Below are positions 34,945 to 44,160 of a DNA stretch of 64,000 nt, in pieces. The stretch comes from Bacteroidota bacterium (GTDB lineage: Bacteria > Bacteroidota > Bacteroidia > Bacteroidales > Paludibacteraceae), in contig JAEWUM010000018.1 in NCBI GenBank assembly GCA_023459355.1, positions 21,213 to 85,212 on the forward strand, written 5' to 3'. The notes beneath the pieces are model-generated. The model did no database searches, had not been told where the DNA came from, and worked only from the letters and a program-made list of their open reading frames with translations. Every line of letters begins with the position of its first letter. Positions within the stretch are counted from its first letter, which is position 1. The translations under genes and the position numbers were made by a program.

Positions 34945-36075
34945 CTAAAGCCGCTTAGCTAGTCTAAATATCATTTCACTTTTCCACGAAGAAAAAGTTC
35001 CTTGTATAATTTGTTTACGCGCTTCACCCACGAGCCATAAATAGAATGCCAAATTATGTATAGATGCTATCTGCATGGCCAGCAATTCCTTGCTGATGAA
35101 AAGATGCCGTAAATACGCTTTCGTGTATGCATGATCTACATACGAAGTTCCATTGACATCCAACGGAGAAAAATCATTTTTCCATTTCTCGTTCCGCATA
35201 TTCATAATTCCTTCGGATGTAAACAACATACCATTACGACCATTGCGGGTAGGCATCACACAATCGAACATATCTACGCCCCTTTCAATGGCCTCAAGGA
35301 TGTTTTGAGGTGTACCTACCCCCATCAGGTAACGGGGTTTATCTTTTGGTAGAATTTCGTTAACCACCTCAATCATTTCATACATTTTATGAGTAGGTTC
35401 GCCAACAGCCAAACCACCAATGGCATTTCCTTCCCGTCCCAGCGAAGCCACAAATTCGGCCGATTGTTTTCTCAAATCGGGATAAACACAACCTTGCACG
35501 ATAGGAAAAAAAGTTTGCGAATAGCCGTATTTACCTTCTGTTTCATCAAAATGTTTCACCCCCCTTTTTAACCACTGATGAGTCAACGCGAGAGACTTTT
35601 TCGCATAATCATAAGGCGCATCGCCCGGAGGACACTCATCGAATGCCATCATGATGTCAGCGCCGATCACCCGCTGTATATCCACCACATTTTCAGGCGT
35701 AAACAAGTGCTTGCTACCATCTATGTGAGAGCGAAAATACGCGCCTTCTTCTTTCAACTTCCGATTAGCCGACAACGAGAAAACCTGATATCCACCACTA
35801 TCCGTAAGAATAGGTCTGTCCCAACCATTAAATTTATGCAAACCTCCGGCCTGCTCCAGCACTTCCAACCCAGGCCTTAAATATAAATGGTAAGTATTTC
35901 CCAGAATAATTTGTGCTTTGATATCTTCTTTCAGTTCATGAAAATGCACTGCTTTTACAGAAGCAACAGTACCCACCGGCATGAATATCGGCGTTTCAAT
36001 CGTTCCGTGATCGGTTGTTATCAATCCCGTACGGGCGTTGGAATTTTTATCGGTTTGTAGAAGGGTGAAGTTCAT
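34945..36075 (-). CDS. tgt: tRNA-guanine transglycosylase without zinc cysteines
   Basis: A 376-residue TIM-barrel enzyme. It replaces G34 of tRNAs with GUN anticodons by preQ1 in queuosine synthesis. The substrate-binding motif LTDSGGYQVFSL has Asp92, and the nucleophile Asp271 is in MFDCVMPTRNGRNGMLF. The zinc site normally uses CxCxxC plus His. Here the corresponding residues are Gly309, Ser311 and Asp314 in DVNGTSYVDHAYTKAYLRHL; only His340 (IHNL) remains. I recall the same loss in other Bacteroidetes TGTs. It is transcribed separately from hisH across a repeat-filled gap. Confidence 0.93.
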   Translation of the reverse strand: MNFTLLQTDKNSNARTGLITTDHGTIETPIFMPVGTVASVKAVHFHELKEDIKAQIILGNTYHLYLRPGLEVLEQAGGLHKFNGWDRPILTDSGGYQVFSLSANRKLKEEGAYFRSHIDGSKHLFTPENVVDIQRVIGADIMMAFDECPPGDAPYDYAKKSLALTHQWLKRGVKHFDETEGKYGYSQTFFPIVQGCVYPDLRKQSAEFVASLGREGNAIGGLAVGEPTHKMYEMIEVVNEILPKDKPRYLMGVGTPQNILEAIERGVDMFDCVMPTRNGRNGMLFTSEGIMNMRNEKWKNDFSPLDVNGTSYVDHAYTKAYLRHLFISKELLAMQIASIHNLAFYLWLVGEARKQIIQGTFSSWKSEMIFRLAKRL

Positions 36076-36092
36076 AAAAATTTTAATGTGTT

Positions 36093-36186
36093 TAAAGCGG
36101 AAAGCGGAGAACTGAAAGCGGAAAGCTATTTCTCAAAAACAAATTTCATCTTCGCTATTTGCTTTCAGTTTTCCGCTTTCCGCTCA
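36093..36186. repeat. Heptamer repeats between tgt and hisH
   Basis: AAAGCGGAAAGCGGAG units (36097-36125) and the opposite sense GTTTTCCGCTTTCCGCTC (36169-36186) flank the gap. The right part encodes the C-terminal SGERKAEN of HisH. Confidence 0.7.
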
Positions 36187-36779
36187 CCGCTTAAACTTAT
36201 GAAGTTTCTTAAAATCCGCTCCCCTACATCCCCCGATTTTTCAGGATGGAATTGCACGGCAAAGAAATTATCTTTTTGAATGGCAGCGCTGTAGGACTGG
36301 ATATAATCGGTTGTCGCGATGGCATTCTCACATTTTTCAACATAATAGCCATGCACGAAATACATAAAAGCATCTTCATCTACCCCTTTAAACAAAGGCG
36401 ATTTCAGGGAAGTAATGTTATTCCAGCCGATTTGCGGGACTTTAAAGCCAACTGTTTCGGGAAATTTCAACACCTTTTGATCAAAGATGCCCAGACATTT
36501 TGTATTATTTTCTTCAGAAAAGGCACACATCAGCTGCATACCCAGACAAATACCCAACACGGGCTGCTTCAGCGACTGAATTAACTCCACCATACCCCGT
36601 TGTTCGAGATATTGCATGGCTGAAGAAGCTTCACCGACACCAGGGAAAATCACCCGGTCGGCATTCCGTATTTCATCATGATTATCGGTAACAACCGCTT
36701 CAACACCAATACGCTCCAAAGCGAAAAGTACCGAACGAATATTACCGGCGTTATATTTGATAATAACCGTTTTACTCAC
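36165..36779 (-). CDS. hisH: Imidazole glycerol phosphate synthase glutaminase subunit HisH
   Basis: A 204-residue class I glutamine amidotransferase. It delivers ammonia to HisF in histidine synthesis. It opens IIKYNAGNIRSVLFALERIG; the nucleophile Cys is in VLGICLGMQLM, and the His/Glu pair is in FAVQFHPEKSGDVG. It is detached from any his operon and overlaps the panD end by 4 bp, so it is cotranscribed with panC-panD. The last residues (GERKAEN) are translated repeat. Confidence 0.92.
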   Translation of the reverse strand: MSKTVIIKYNAGNIRSVLFALERIGVEAVVTDNHDEIRNADRVIFPGVGEASSAMQYLEQRGMVELIQSLKQPVLGICLGMQLMCAFSEENNTKCLGIFDQKVLKFPETVGFKVPQIGWNNITSLKSPLFKGVDEDAFMYFVHGYYVEKCENAIATTDYIQSYSAAIQKDNFFAVQFHPEKSGDVGERILRNFISLSGERKAEN

Positions 36780-37129
36780 TGAACAAGTTTATTTGTTTTC
36801 GTATCGGGAAAAACTACGGCAGGTTTAAACGTTTTCGCTGCTTCAAAATCCATCATCGCATAAGCCATGATGATTACGACATCTCCGGTCTGAACCAGAC
36901 GGGCAGCAGCCCCGTTGATACAAATGACGCCAGATCCCCTTTCACCGGTAATCACGTAAGTTTCAAACCTGGCTCCGTTGTTATTATTCACAATCACCAC
37001 CTTTTCATTCGGAATTATATTGGCTGCATCCATCAAATCAGCATCAATAGTAATACTGCCGATATAGTTCAGATTGGATTCGGTAATCGAAACCCGGTGA
37101 ATCTTTGATTTTAATACTGTTACGAACAT
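36776..37129 (-). CDS. panD: Aspartate 1-decarboxylase proenzyme
   Basis: A 117-residue pyruvoyl enzyme that makes beta-alanine for pantothenate. The self-cleavage site is Gly24-Ser25 in NYIGSITIDADLMDAANI, where Ser25 becomes the pyruvoyl group. NGARFETYVITGERGSG and INGAAARLVQTGDVVIIMAYA are family-typical. It overlaps panC by 10 bp, supporting coupled translation. Confidence 0.95.
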   Translation of the reverse strand: MFVTVLKSKIHRVSITESNLNYIGSITIDADLMDAANIIPNEKVVIVNNNNGARFETYVITGERGSGVICINGAAARLVQTGDVVIIMAYAMMDFEAAKTFKPAVVFPDTKTNKLVQ

Positions 37130-37968
37130 CTGATATTATCTATTAACCTTACTTCCCCGCAATAAACCGCGATACAGCCTACGGTAGGTTTTTCCCAGTT
37201 TATTGCCGGTTGCAGGGTTTTTGTATTGGCTATTTCAAAATATTCAAGCTCTAATCCCTGAATCTGATTAATCTCATTCTCAACCCATTGTTTTAACTTT
37301 TCAGGAGAATATGATGGCACAAAGTTACGACATTCAAATAAAACTTTTGATATTCCGGCGGCAATTTTTCGTTGTTCCGGTGTTAATCTTTCGTTACGGC
37401 TGCTCATTGCCAAGCCCGACGCTTCTCTAACAATCGGACAATCAACTATTTGAATATCAAAACCCATCAAATCAGTCATACGGTGTATGATAGACAACTG
37501 CTGAAAATCCTTTTCTCCGAAATAAGCTCTTTGCGGTTTTACCAGACTGAAAAGTTTACTTACAATCTGCACTACTCCGTTGAAATGTCCTGGTCTGAAC
37601 TGACCCTCCATCACCAGATCCAACCCTCCGAAATCGAATTCAAAGGTTTTTTGAAGCTCTTCTTCCGTATAAATAGCCTCCTTCGACGGCGCAAAAATCA
37701 AATCACATCCCGACATACGCAACAACTGAGCATCTTTATCAATATCCCGCGGATATTTCTCCAAATCAACCGGGTTGTTGAACTGAGTCGGGTTGACAAA
37801 CACGCTTACTACCGTATAATCATTTTCAAACACCGATTGTTTAACCAAGCTGATATGACCTGCATGCAAAGCCCCCATAGTCGGTACAAATCCGATGCGC
37901 TTATTTCCTGTTGAACGGACAGCTGCAAGCGTTTTTTCCAGACTATCCGTGGTATTAACTATAATCAT
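37120..37968 (-). CDS. panC: Pantothenate synthetase
   Basis: A 282-residue ATP-dependent ligase joining pantoate and beta-alanine. Nucleotidyltransferase motifs are present: GFVPTMGALHAGHISLV (HxGH), VSVFVNPTQFN, EGQFRPGHFNGV, YFGEKDFQQL, and ASGLAMSSRNERLTPEQR with the KMSKS-like loop. It is first of panC-panD-hisH, so the beta-alanine supply and its use are coded together. TATTTTTG at 37995-38002 (minus) is a likely promoter element. Confidence 0.95.
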   Translation of the reverse strand: MIIVNTTDSLEKTLAAVRSTGNKRIGFVPTMGALHAGHISLVKQSVFENDYTVVSVFVNPTQFNNPVDLEKYPRDIDKDAQLLRMSGCDLIFAPSKEAIYTEEELQKTFEFDFGGLDLVMEGQFRPGHFNGVVQIVSKLFSLVKPQRAYFGEKDFQQLSIIHRMTDLMGFDIQIVDCPIVREASGLAMSSRNERLTPEQRKIAAGISKVLFECRNFVPSYSPEKLKQWVENEINQIQGLELEYFEIANTKTLQPAINWEKPTVGCIAVYCGEVRLIDNIRCS

Positions 37969-37994
37969 GTTTCAATTAATTCATAAAAAGTCTG

Positions 37995-38002
37995 CAAAAA
38001 TA
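37995..38002 (-). promoter_or_regulatory. -7 element for panC-panD-hisH
   Basis: Minus-strand TATTTTTG, 26 bp before the panC ATG. Confidence 0.45.
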
Positions 38003-38054
38003 CAAAAACTTATCGGGATTCATTCCGAAAAATCTTTATTCCAATTTTTTTCTG

Positions 38055-38062
38055 TATCTTTG
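38055..38062 (+). promoter_or_regulatory. -7 element for the GT5-like gene
   Basis: TATCTTTG, 45 bp before the start codon, divergent from the panC promoter. Confidence 0.55.
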
Positions 38063-38107
38063 CATGTTCATTTATAAAATATTAAATAAGCAAGGCTTAT
38101 CATTTGC

Positions 38108-38920
38108 ATGAAAAAAGTCAATAAAGTTCTCTACATTTCCCAGGAAATTTTTCCTTACTTACCGGAATCTCCAATCGCGAATATGGGCCGATATCTGCCT
38201 CAGGCTATCCAGGACAGGGGACGGGAAACCCGCACTTTCATGCCCAAATTCGGGGCAATCAATGAGCGCAGAAATCAGTTACACGAAGTAATCAGATTAT
38301 CCGGCATGAATTTAATCATCGACGACACCGACCATCCGCTGATTATCAAGGTTGCATCCATTCAGGCCGCCCGGTTACAGGTGTATTTTATTGACAACGA
38401 AGATTTCTTCCAGCGCAAACATACGATTACGGATGAAAACGGGGAAGAGTATAGCGACAATGACGAACGTACTATTTTCTTCATCCGCGGTGTAATGGAG
38501 ACTGTAAAAAAATTGCGATGGACGCCGGATGTAATCCATTGTCTGGGCTGGATGACTGCACTGGCTCCTTTATACATCAAAAAAGCTTACAATCAGGATC
38601 CTTTCTTTAAAAATTCCAAAGTCATTTACTCTTTGTTTGCTGATGATTTTAAAAATCCATTCCGCGGACTGTTTGCTGATAAATTGCTACTTGAAGGTAT
38701 CGAAAAAACTGATTTAACCTCTTTACAAGGCAATGAAATTGACTTTGTTTCGTTAAATAAACTCGCCATCGATTATGCCGATGGCATTATCCAGTCGGTG
38801 CCGGGAACAAATGAACAGGTATTGGAATACATCCGGGAGAAGAAGAAGAAATTTCTTCCTTACAAACACGATGAGGATTATGCCGATGATTATGTGAGAT
38901 TTTATGACAGTGTTAGTTAA
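38108..38920 (+). CDS. Short glycogen/starch synthase-like protein (GT5 N-terminal domain only)
   Basis: A 270-residue protein matching only the N-terminal domain of ADP-glucose-type starch synthases. VLYISQEIFPYLPESPIANMGRYLPQAI (read in two parts) is the KxGGLA-region equivalent; TFMPKFGAINERRNQLHEVIRLSGMN and WTPDVIHCLGWMTALAPLYIK follow. The C-terminal catalytic half of GT5 is absent and the Lys-x-Gly-Gly motif reads SPIANMG, so it is probably not a full enzyme. The same short form with a DUF4270 gene next to it is common in Bacteroidetes. A regulatory or accessory role is possible. Confidence 0.78.
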   Translation: MKKVNKVLYISQEIFPYLPESPIANMGRYLPQAIQDRGRETRTFMPKFGAINERRNQLHEVIRLSGMNLIIDDTDHPLIIKVASIQAARLQVYFIDNEDFFQRKHTITDENGEEYSDNDERTIFFIRGVMETVKKLRWTPDVIHCLGWMTALAPLYIKKAYNQDPFFKNSKVIYSLFADDFKNPFRGLFADKLLLEGIEKTDLTSLQGNEIDFVSLNKLAIDYADGIIQSVPGTNEQVLEYIREKKKKFLPYKHDEDYADDYVRFYDSVS

Positions 38921-38950
38921 CTAAAAGATTTATTTATATCTTTTTTTTAT

Positions 38951-40354
38951 ATGAAAAACAGCTTTTTGATGCTTATCGCATCTTTTCTGATATTCATCAC
39001 ATCTTGTAACGACAGCAACATAACCGACATGGGAAGCAGCATTCAGCCTCCCGGCGATGAGATTTTGGTTGCAGCCGACACTTTCAGCATTATTTCCGAA
39101 AATTATGCCGTAAATTCCATGTTTTCACGTCCTGATTCTTTTTTACTAGGTACATTTTACGATCAAACCTACGGAACAGTGCATGCCGATATTTTCGCAC
39201 AGGTAGAATATGCAAAAAACCACGTTTATCCTTCGACTACTGTTCCTGATTCGATTTTACTCTACATCTCGTACCTGAAGTATTTCGGGGACAAGCATTC
39301 CCCGATGCAGGTAAGTGTTTATGAGATGAATAAAGATACGACATTCAACTACATGACTGCCTATCCGACCAACCTGAATCCGGATGTTTTTGTTAACAAA
39401 TCAGCCCCTTCGGCATTGATAGGAGAAAAAACTTTTACAGCTGTCGATGCCAAAGGAAAAGACTCGACGCTCGTTGCCATCAAATTATCGAACTCTTTTT
39501 TACAGCGTTTTTACAACGCCCCATCCGACATCTATAAGGATGAAGCGAAATTCCTTGATTTTTTCAAAGGGTTATACATTACTACTGAATTCGGATCGGC
39601 CTCCATGCTGTATGTACGTCAGATTCAGATGATCTACTACCATCATTACACCTACACTACAAAAGACGTAAATGGCAACGACTCCACCGTAAAGGTTGAT
39701 GTTTCTGTGCCATTTACAGCAAACCCGAGGGTACGGCGAATAAATCGTTTCCTGCATCCTGATAAGAACAGTATCATCAGTCAGTTGGAAAGTAAAACCG
39801 AACAGATTCATCACATTTCCTCTCCGGCCAATATTTACACCCGGGTAAGCCTGCCTCTCAAGAAAATGCAGGAAAAGATGGAAGGAGACGGATCCAGAAG
39901 ACTCGCCATCAACAATGCCAAACTGAGGGTTGACATCAACAACCTGAATGAAGAGAACTTTGCCCAGCCCATTCCTTCAAATGTATTGTTGATACGTGAA
40001 TCTTCACTCAACAGGTTTTTCACAAAAAAAGAACTTCCAACAGACTCCTGTGCTGTATTAGGCACTTATGCTTATGAAAAAGACAGCGAAACCGGAGAGT
40101 ACAATTATTACTACTCATTTGATATTGCCGGACTCATTGCACATGAATTCAAGCAGGCTAAAGCAAATAATACCACTGCTCCTGAAAAATCTAATTTCTT
40201 ACTGGTTCCTGTGAGATTAAAAACAAACAATTCAGGCAGTAATACCACCATTACAGAAGTTGCCCAACAATATTTATTAAATGCAGTGACTATTTGTGGT
40301 GGCAACCACCCTGAAAAGCCAATTAAAGCACAGGTAGTATACAGTGATTTTTAG
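38951..40354 (+). CDS. DUF4270 lipoprotein
   Basis: A 467-residue protein with a lipoprotein signal (LMLIASFLIFITSCNDS). Typical DUF4270 segments follow: DMGSSIQPPGDEI, RPDSFLLGTFYDQTYGTVHADIFAQ (read in parts), and a terminal YLLNAVTICGGNHPEKPIKAQVVYSDF. The family is Bacteroidetes-specific, outer-membrane associated and without known activity. It follows the short GT5-like gene by 30 bp and is probably cotranscribed. Confidence 0.85.
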   Translation: MKNSFLMLIASFLIFITSCNDSNITDMGSSIQPPGDEILVAADTFSIISENYAVNSMFSRPDSFLLGTFYDQTYGTVHADIFAQVEYAKNHVYPSTTVPDSILLYISYLKYFGDKHSPMQVSVYEMNKDTTFNYMTAYPTNLNPDVFVNKSAPSALIGEKTFTAVDAKGKDSTLVAIKLSNSFLQRFYNAPSDIYKDEAKFLDFFKGLYITTEFGSASMLYVRQIQMIYYHHYTYTTKDVNGNDSTVKVDVSVPFTANPRVRRINRFLHPDKNSIISQLESKTEQIHHISSPANIYTRVSLPLKKMQEKMEGDGSRRLAINNAKLRVDINNLNEENFAQPIPSNVLLIRESSLNRFFTKKELPTDSCAVLGTYAYEKDSETGEYNYYYSFDIAGLIAHEFKQAKANNTTAPEKSNFLLVPVRLKTNNSGSNTTITEVAQQYLLNAVTICGGNHPEKPIKAQVVYSDF

Positions 40355-40393
40355 CATTCTTTTAAAGATAAATTCCACATTAAAAGAAGTTTA

Positions 40394-40424
40394 TTGGTGT
40401 ATTAAATTATTTTTCATACCTTTG
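40394..40424 (+). promoter_or_regulatory. Promoter of rpsA
   Basis: TTG at 40394-40396, 20-bp spacer, TACCTTTG at 40417-40424, leaving a leader of about 60 nt. Confidence 0.75.
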
Positions 40425-40489
40425 CAGCCGCATTTTTTTAATCAACATAATGTCTAACCTACTAATTTATTAGTAACAAAAATTCAGAA

Positions 40490-42616
40490 ATGAAAGAAAA
40501 CCTGGAACCGGCTGAAGAGCCGAAAACAAGCCCGGAAGAAGCAACCCCGGTTGTTGAATCCACTCCTGTTGCAGCAGAAACAGAAGAAGCCACCGAAGTA
40601 GTTGCTGTAGAAGCTGCTCCTGAAGTAGCACCCGCGGAAATTATTGAAGAAGCACCATCCAAAAAACAGGAAGCACCTGCAGCACCCGTTGCAGAAGCCG
40701 ATTTTGACTGGGATGCTTACGAAAAAGGTGACACCCTGAGCGCATCAGCCAGAGAAGAACTTAAAAACATTTACGACAACACACTGAATGCCATCAAGGA
40801 CAAAGAAGTGGTTGAAGGTACAGTTATTTCGATTAACAAACGTGAAGTAGTGGTGAACGTTGGTTACAAATCAGACGGTATCGTTCCGATGAGCGAATTC
40901 CGTTACAATCCTGATTTGAAAATCGGCGACAAGGTTGAAGTGTATATCGAAAGCCAGGAAGACAAAAAAGGACAGCTTATCCTTTCTCACAAACAAGCAC
41001 GCGCTACCCGCTCATGGGATCGCGTAAACGAAGCGCTGGAATCTCAGGAAATCGTGAAAGGTTTCGTAAAATGCCGCACGAAAGGCGGTATGATTGTGGA
41101 CATCTTCGGTATAGAAGCATTCTTACCGGGATCTCAAATCGACGTGAAACCAATCCGCGACTACGACGTATTCGTGAACAAAACCATGGAATTCAAGGTG
41201 ATTAAAATCAACCATGAATTTAAAAACGTGGTGGTATCGCACAAAGCACTTATCGAAGCTGAACTCGAAAACCAGAAGAAAGAAATCATCGGCAAACTGC
41301 AGAAAGGTCAGATCCTGGAAGGTACTGTTAAAAACATTACTTCTTATGGTGTATTCATCGACCTGGGTGGCGTTGACGGATTGATTCACATTACCGACCT
41401 GTCATGGGGACGTGTTTCTCATCCGGAAGAAATCGTAACACTTGATCAGAAAATCAACGTGGTTATCCTCGATTTCGATGATGAAAAGAAACGCATCGCT
41501 TTAGGTCTGAAACAACTTTCTGCTCATCCGTGGGATGCACTTGATGCTGACCTGAAAGTGGGTGACAAAGTGAAAGGTAAAGTAGTGGTGATGGCCGACT
41601 ATGGCGCATTCGTAGAAATTGCTCCGGGTGTGGAAGGCTTGATTCACGTATCTGAAATGAGCTGGTCTCAGCACTTGCGCTCTGCTCAGGACTTCCTGAA
41701 AGTAGGCGACGAAGTTGAAACTGTAATCCTGACATTAGACCGTGAAGAACGTAAAATGTCACTGGGTATCAAACAACTGAAATCAGACCCATGGGAAAAT
41801 ATCGAAGAAAAATATGCCATCGGCACCAAACACACAGCTAAAGTTCGCAACTTCACCAACTTCGGTGTATTTGTTGAAATCGAAGAAGGTGTTGACGGGT
41901 TGATCCATATTTCTGACTTGTCATGGACTAAGAAAGTAAAACATCCATCTGAATTTACACAGATAGGAAGTGAAATCGATGTTCAGGTATTGGAAATCGA
42001 CAAAGCTAACCGTCGTTTGAGTCTTGGTCACAAACAAATCGAAGAAAATCCTTGGGATGTACTGGAAACCATGTTCACCGTCGACAGCATCCACGAAGGT
42101 GTGATTGTTGAAATGATGGACAAAGGCGCCGTAATTTCTCTGCCTTATGGTGTGGAAGGTTTCGCAACTCCGAAACACCTGGTTAAAGAAGACGGTTCAC
42201 AGGCTCAGGTTGATGAAAAATTATCTTTCAAGGTAATTGAATTCAACAAAGACGCGAAACGCATCATTCTTTCACACAGCCGTATCCACGAAGATGCCAA
42301 ACGTGCAGAAAAAGCTCCGGCAGAAACTGCAGGTGAAGCACCGAAGAAAGCTGCTGCCAGAAAACCAAAGAAAGAAGAAAGCGCACCTGCTCAGAACATC
42401 GAAAAAACTACTTTAGGCGACATCCAGTCACTGGCCGACCTGAAAGATCAGTTGGTAAGCGCTGCTGCCGAGAAGATGGAGAAAGCAGAAAAAGCAAAAA
42501 AAGCTGCCAAAGCAAAAGCTGAAGAAGTAGCCGAAGAGGCTGCCGAAGAAGCACCTAAGAAATCAACCAAAAAAGCAAAAAAAGACGAAGAAGCTGAAGA
42601 AGCAACTGAAGCTTAA
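40490..42616 (+). CDS. rpsA: 30S ribosomal protein S1
   Basis: A 708-residue RNA-binding ribosomal protein built of six S1 (OB) repeats between residues about 95 and 610 (GTVISINKREVVVNVGYKSDG; GTVKNITSYGVFIDLGGVDG; GKVVVMADYGAFVEIAPGVEG; AKVRNFTNFGVFVEIEEGVDG; GVIVEMMDKGAVISLPYGVEG). It is longer than E. coli S1 (557). The extra length is an acidic, Pro/Ala-rich N-terminal arm of about 80 residues and a Lys/Ala/Glu-rich C-terminal tail of about 100 residues, likely helical. Bacteroidetes initiate without strong Shine-Dalgarno pairing, so S1 is important for mRNA binding. Confidence 0.95.
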   Translation: MKENLEPAEEPKTSPEEATPVVESTPVAAETEEATEVVAVEAAPEVAPAEIIEEAPSKKQEAPAAPVAEADFDWDAYEKGDTLSASAREELKNIYDNTLNAIKDKEVVEGTVISINKREVVVNVGYKSDGIVPMSEFRYNPDLKIGDKVEVYIESQEDKKGQLILSHKQARATRSWDRVNEALESQEIVKGFVKCRTKGGMIVDIFGIEAFLPGSQIDVKPIRDYDVFVNKTMEFKVIKINHEFKNVVVSHKALIEAELENQKKEIIGKLQKGQILEGTVKNITSYGVFIDLGGVDGLIHITDLSWGRVSHPEEIVTLDQKINVVILDFDDEKKRIALGLKQLSAHPWDALDADLKVGDKVKGKVVVMADYGAFVEIAPGVEGLIHVSEMSWSQHLRSAQDFLKVGDEVETVILTLDREERKMSLGIKQLKSDPWENIEEKYAIGTKHTAKVRNFTNFGVFVEIEEGVDGLIHISDLSWTKKVKHPSEFTQIGSEIDVQVLEIDKANRRLSLGHKQIEENPWDVLETMFTVDSIHEGVIVEMMDKGAVISLPYGVEGFATPKHLVKEDGSQAQVDEKLSFKVIEFNKDAKRIILSHSRIHEDAKRAEKAPAETAGEAPKKAAARKPKKEESAPAQNIEKTTLGDIQSLADLKDQLVSAAAEKMEKAEKAKKAAKAKAEEVAEEAAEEAPKKSTKKAKKDEEAEEATEA

Positions 42617-42669
42617 TAAAGTATATTGGTTGACTTGCTTATCGAAAGCAGTTTAGCAATCGAGTAGGA

Positions 42670-42705
42670 GGAAAATAAAATAGTTTTCCTCCTATTTTAT
42701 TTTCC
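42670..42705. terminator. Hairpin in intron domain VI, possible terminator for rpsA
   Basis: GGAAAATAAAATAG and CTATTTTATTTTCC form a perfect 14-bp stem. It lies 54 bp past the rpsA stop and belongs to the intron's 3' end. Confidence 0.45.
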
Positions 42706-42751
42706 GACCTCTCACACCACCGTACGTACGGTTCTCGTATACGGCGGTTCC

Positions 42752-44160
42752 TTAATATTCAACTCTCACATTACGATAATAATCCTGTAGGGTAATGTAA
42801 CCAGCCTTTTTAAGACGCTCTGAAGTAATAGTGGTGTGAAGAATGAAACTGCCAGCCGTATGCCAATAACCCTTACGGGTGTTAGCCCATTCCCATGCCT
42901 TCGATTTCTTTACTCCCAGCTGTATCAGGTTGGTGACTTTGGTTCTGATACGTTTCCACTGTTTCCAGATGACCATCCTGATTCTACGACGGAGCCACTC
43001 GTCTATTTCAGTCAAAAGTTGGTTCATATCAGCATATTTGAAGTATTGAATCCAACCAGTGATAAATTGACGTAATGATTCTTTTCTACCTTCATTACTC
43101 AAGCCATTACTACGCTTGGTTAATAGTTTCAGTTTTGTCTTCAGCTTTAACACGCTTTTAGGGTGTATCCGCAAGCGGCATTGCCCATTCATGATGTAAA
43201 AGGAATATCCCAAAAACTTAACGTTGCGTACGTAGGTTACATGTGTCTTGTCTCTGTTTACTTTCAGAAACAACTTGTTCTCGATAAAAGGCAGGATGTT
43301 TTCAAGGGTACGTTGGGCACTGCGTTTGCTTTTACAAAGAATCATTAAATCATCCGCATAGCGTACAAACTTGTGTCCCCGACGCTCTAACTCTTTGTCC
43401 AGTTCATTGAGTAATATGTTACTCAACAGCGGACTTAGCGGTCCACCCTGTGGAACCCCCTGCAAGACAGGTTCATATTCGCCCTGATTCAGCACACCTG
43501 CGTTCAGGTATTTGTGAATCAGTGAAACACCCGCCCATCTTTGATGGTGCGTGAGAGTACTTCAATCAATTTGCTGTGGTTAACCGTGTCGAAGAATTTT
43601 TCTAAATCCATATCAACGGCGTAACGATAGCCTTCATTAATATACTGCGCACACTTGCGTAGTGCTCTATGAGCACTGCGACCCGGGCGGAAGCCATAGC
43701 TGTCCGACGAAAACTGCTTTTCGTAAACAGGTGACAGAACCTGAGTAATAGCCTGCTGGATGACCCTGTCAACGACGGTGGGAATACCCAGTAAACGTTT
43801 ACTCCCGTTTTCCTTGGGTATCGCTACCCGAAGTACCGGATTGGGACAGTATTTGCCCTGATAAATGGAGCTGATAAGTGATTCTTTGTACGTTGATAGA
43901 TAACTTTTGAGTGATTCAACTTCCATCTTATCAACCCCTCCGACACCCTGATTCGACTTCACCCGAAGGTAAGCCTGATTCAGGTTGGAGGGAGAGAGAA
44001 TGAATTCCATCAGTCCATATTTCGTAAAGTGATTGTTAGTGAGGGTGTTTTCACTTATCCCAATGTAGGTCTGCCCTCCCATATAGCTTTCGGATGCCGT
44101 CCTATTCTTTTGTGGGTAGGTCTCTTGATTATTCGAGATGTTCTGCTTTCTTTCCTTCAT
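42752..44160 (-). pseudogene. ltrA: Group II intron reverse transcriptase/maturase, frameshifted
   Basis: Two frames together give a complete class C-like maturase. The upstream part (start probably MKERKQNISNN at 44160; the frame is open to a GTG at 44349) holds RT blocks 0-4 (RLLGIPTVVDRVIQQAITQ; SYGFRPGRSAHRAL; AVDMDLEKFFDTVNH) and ends at 43519 with the false tail GRVFH. The downstream part resumes with LNQGEYEPVLQGVPQGGPLS, has the catalytic FVRYADDLMI, and the X/maturase domain (WLRRRIRMVIWKQWKR). A one-base deletion near 43527-43535 (GGGCGGGTGTTTC) explains the break. With it the protein is inactive; sequencing error is possible. Confidence 0.85.

Noticed and set aside
40462..40662. 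Minus-strand Ser/Ala/Thr-rich ORF
   Set aside because: Mirror of the low-complexity acidic N-terminus of ribosomal protein S1.
43519..43560. Programmed frameshift in the intron reverse transcriptase
   Set aside because: No slippery heptamer or downstream stem is evident; a one-base loss in a G-rich run is simpler.
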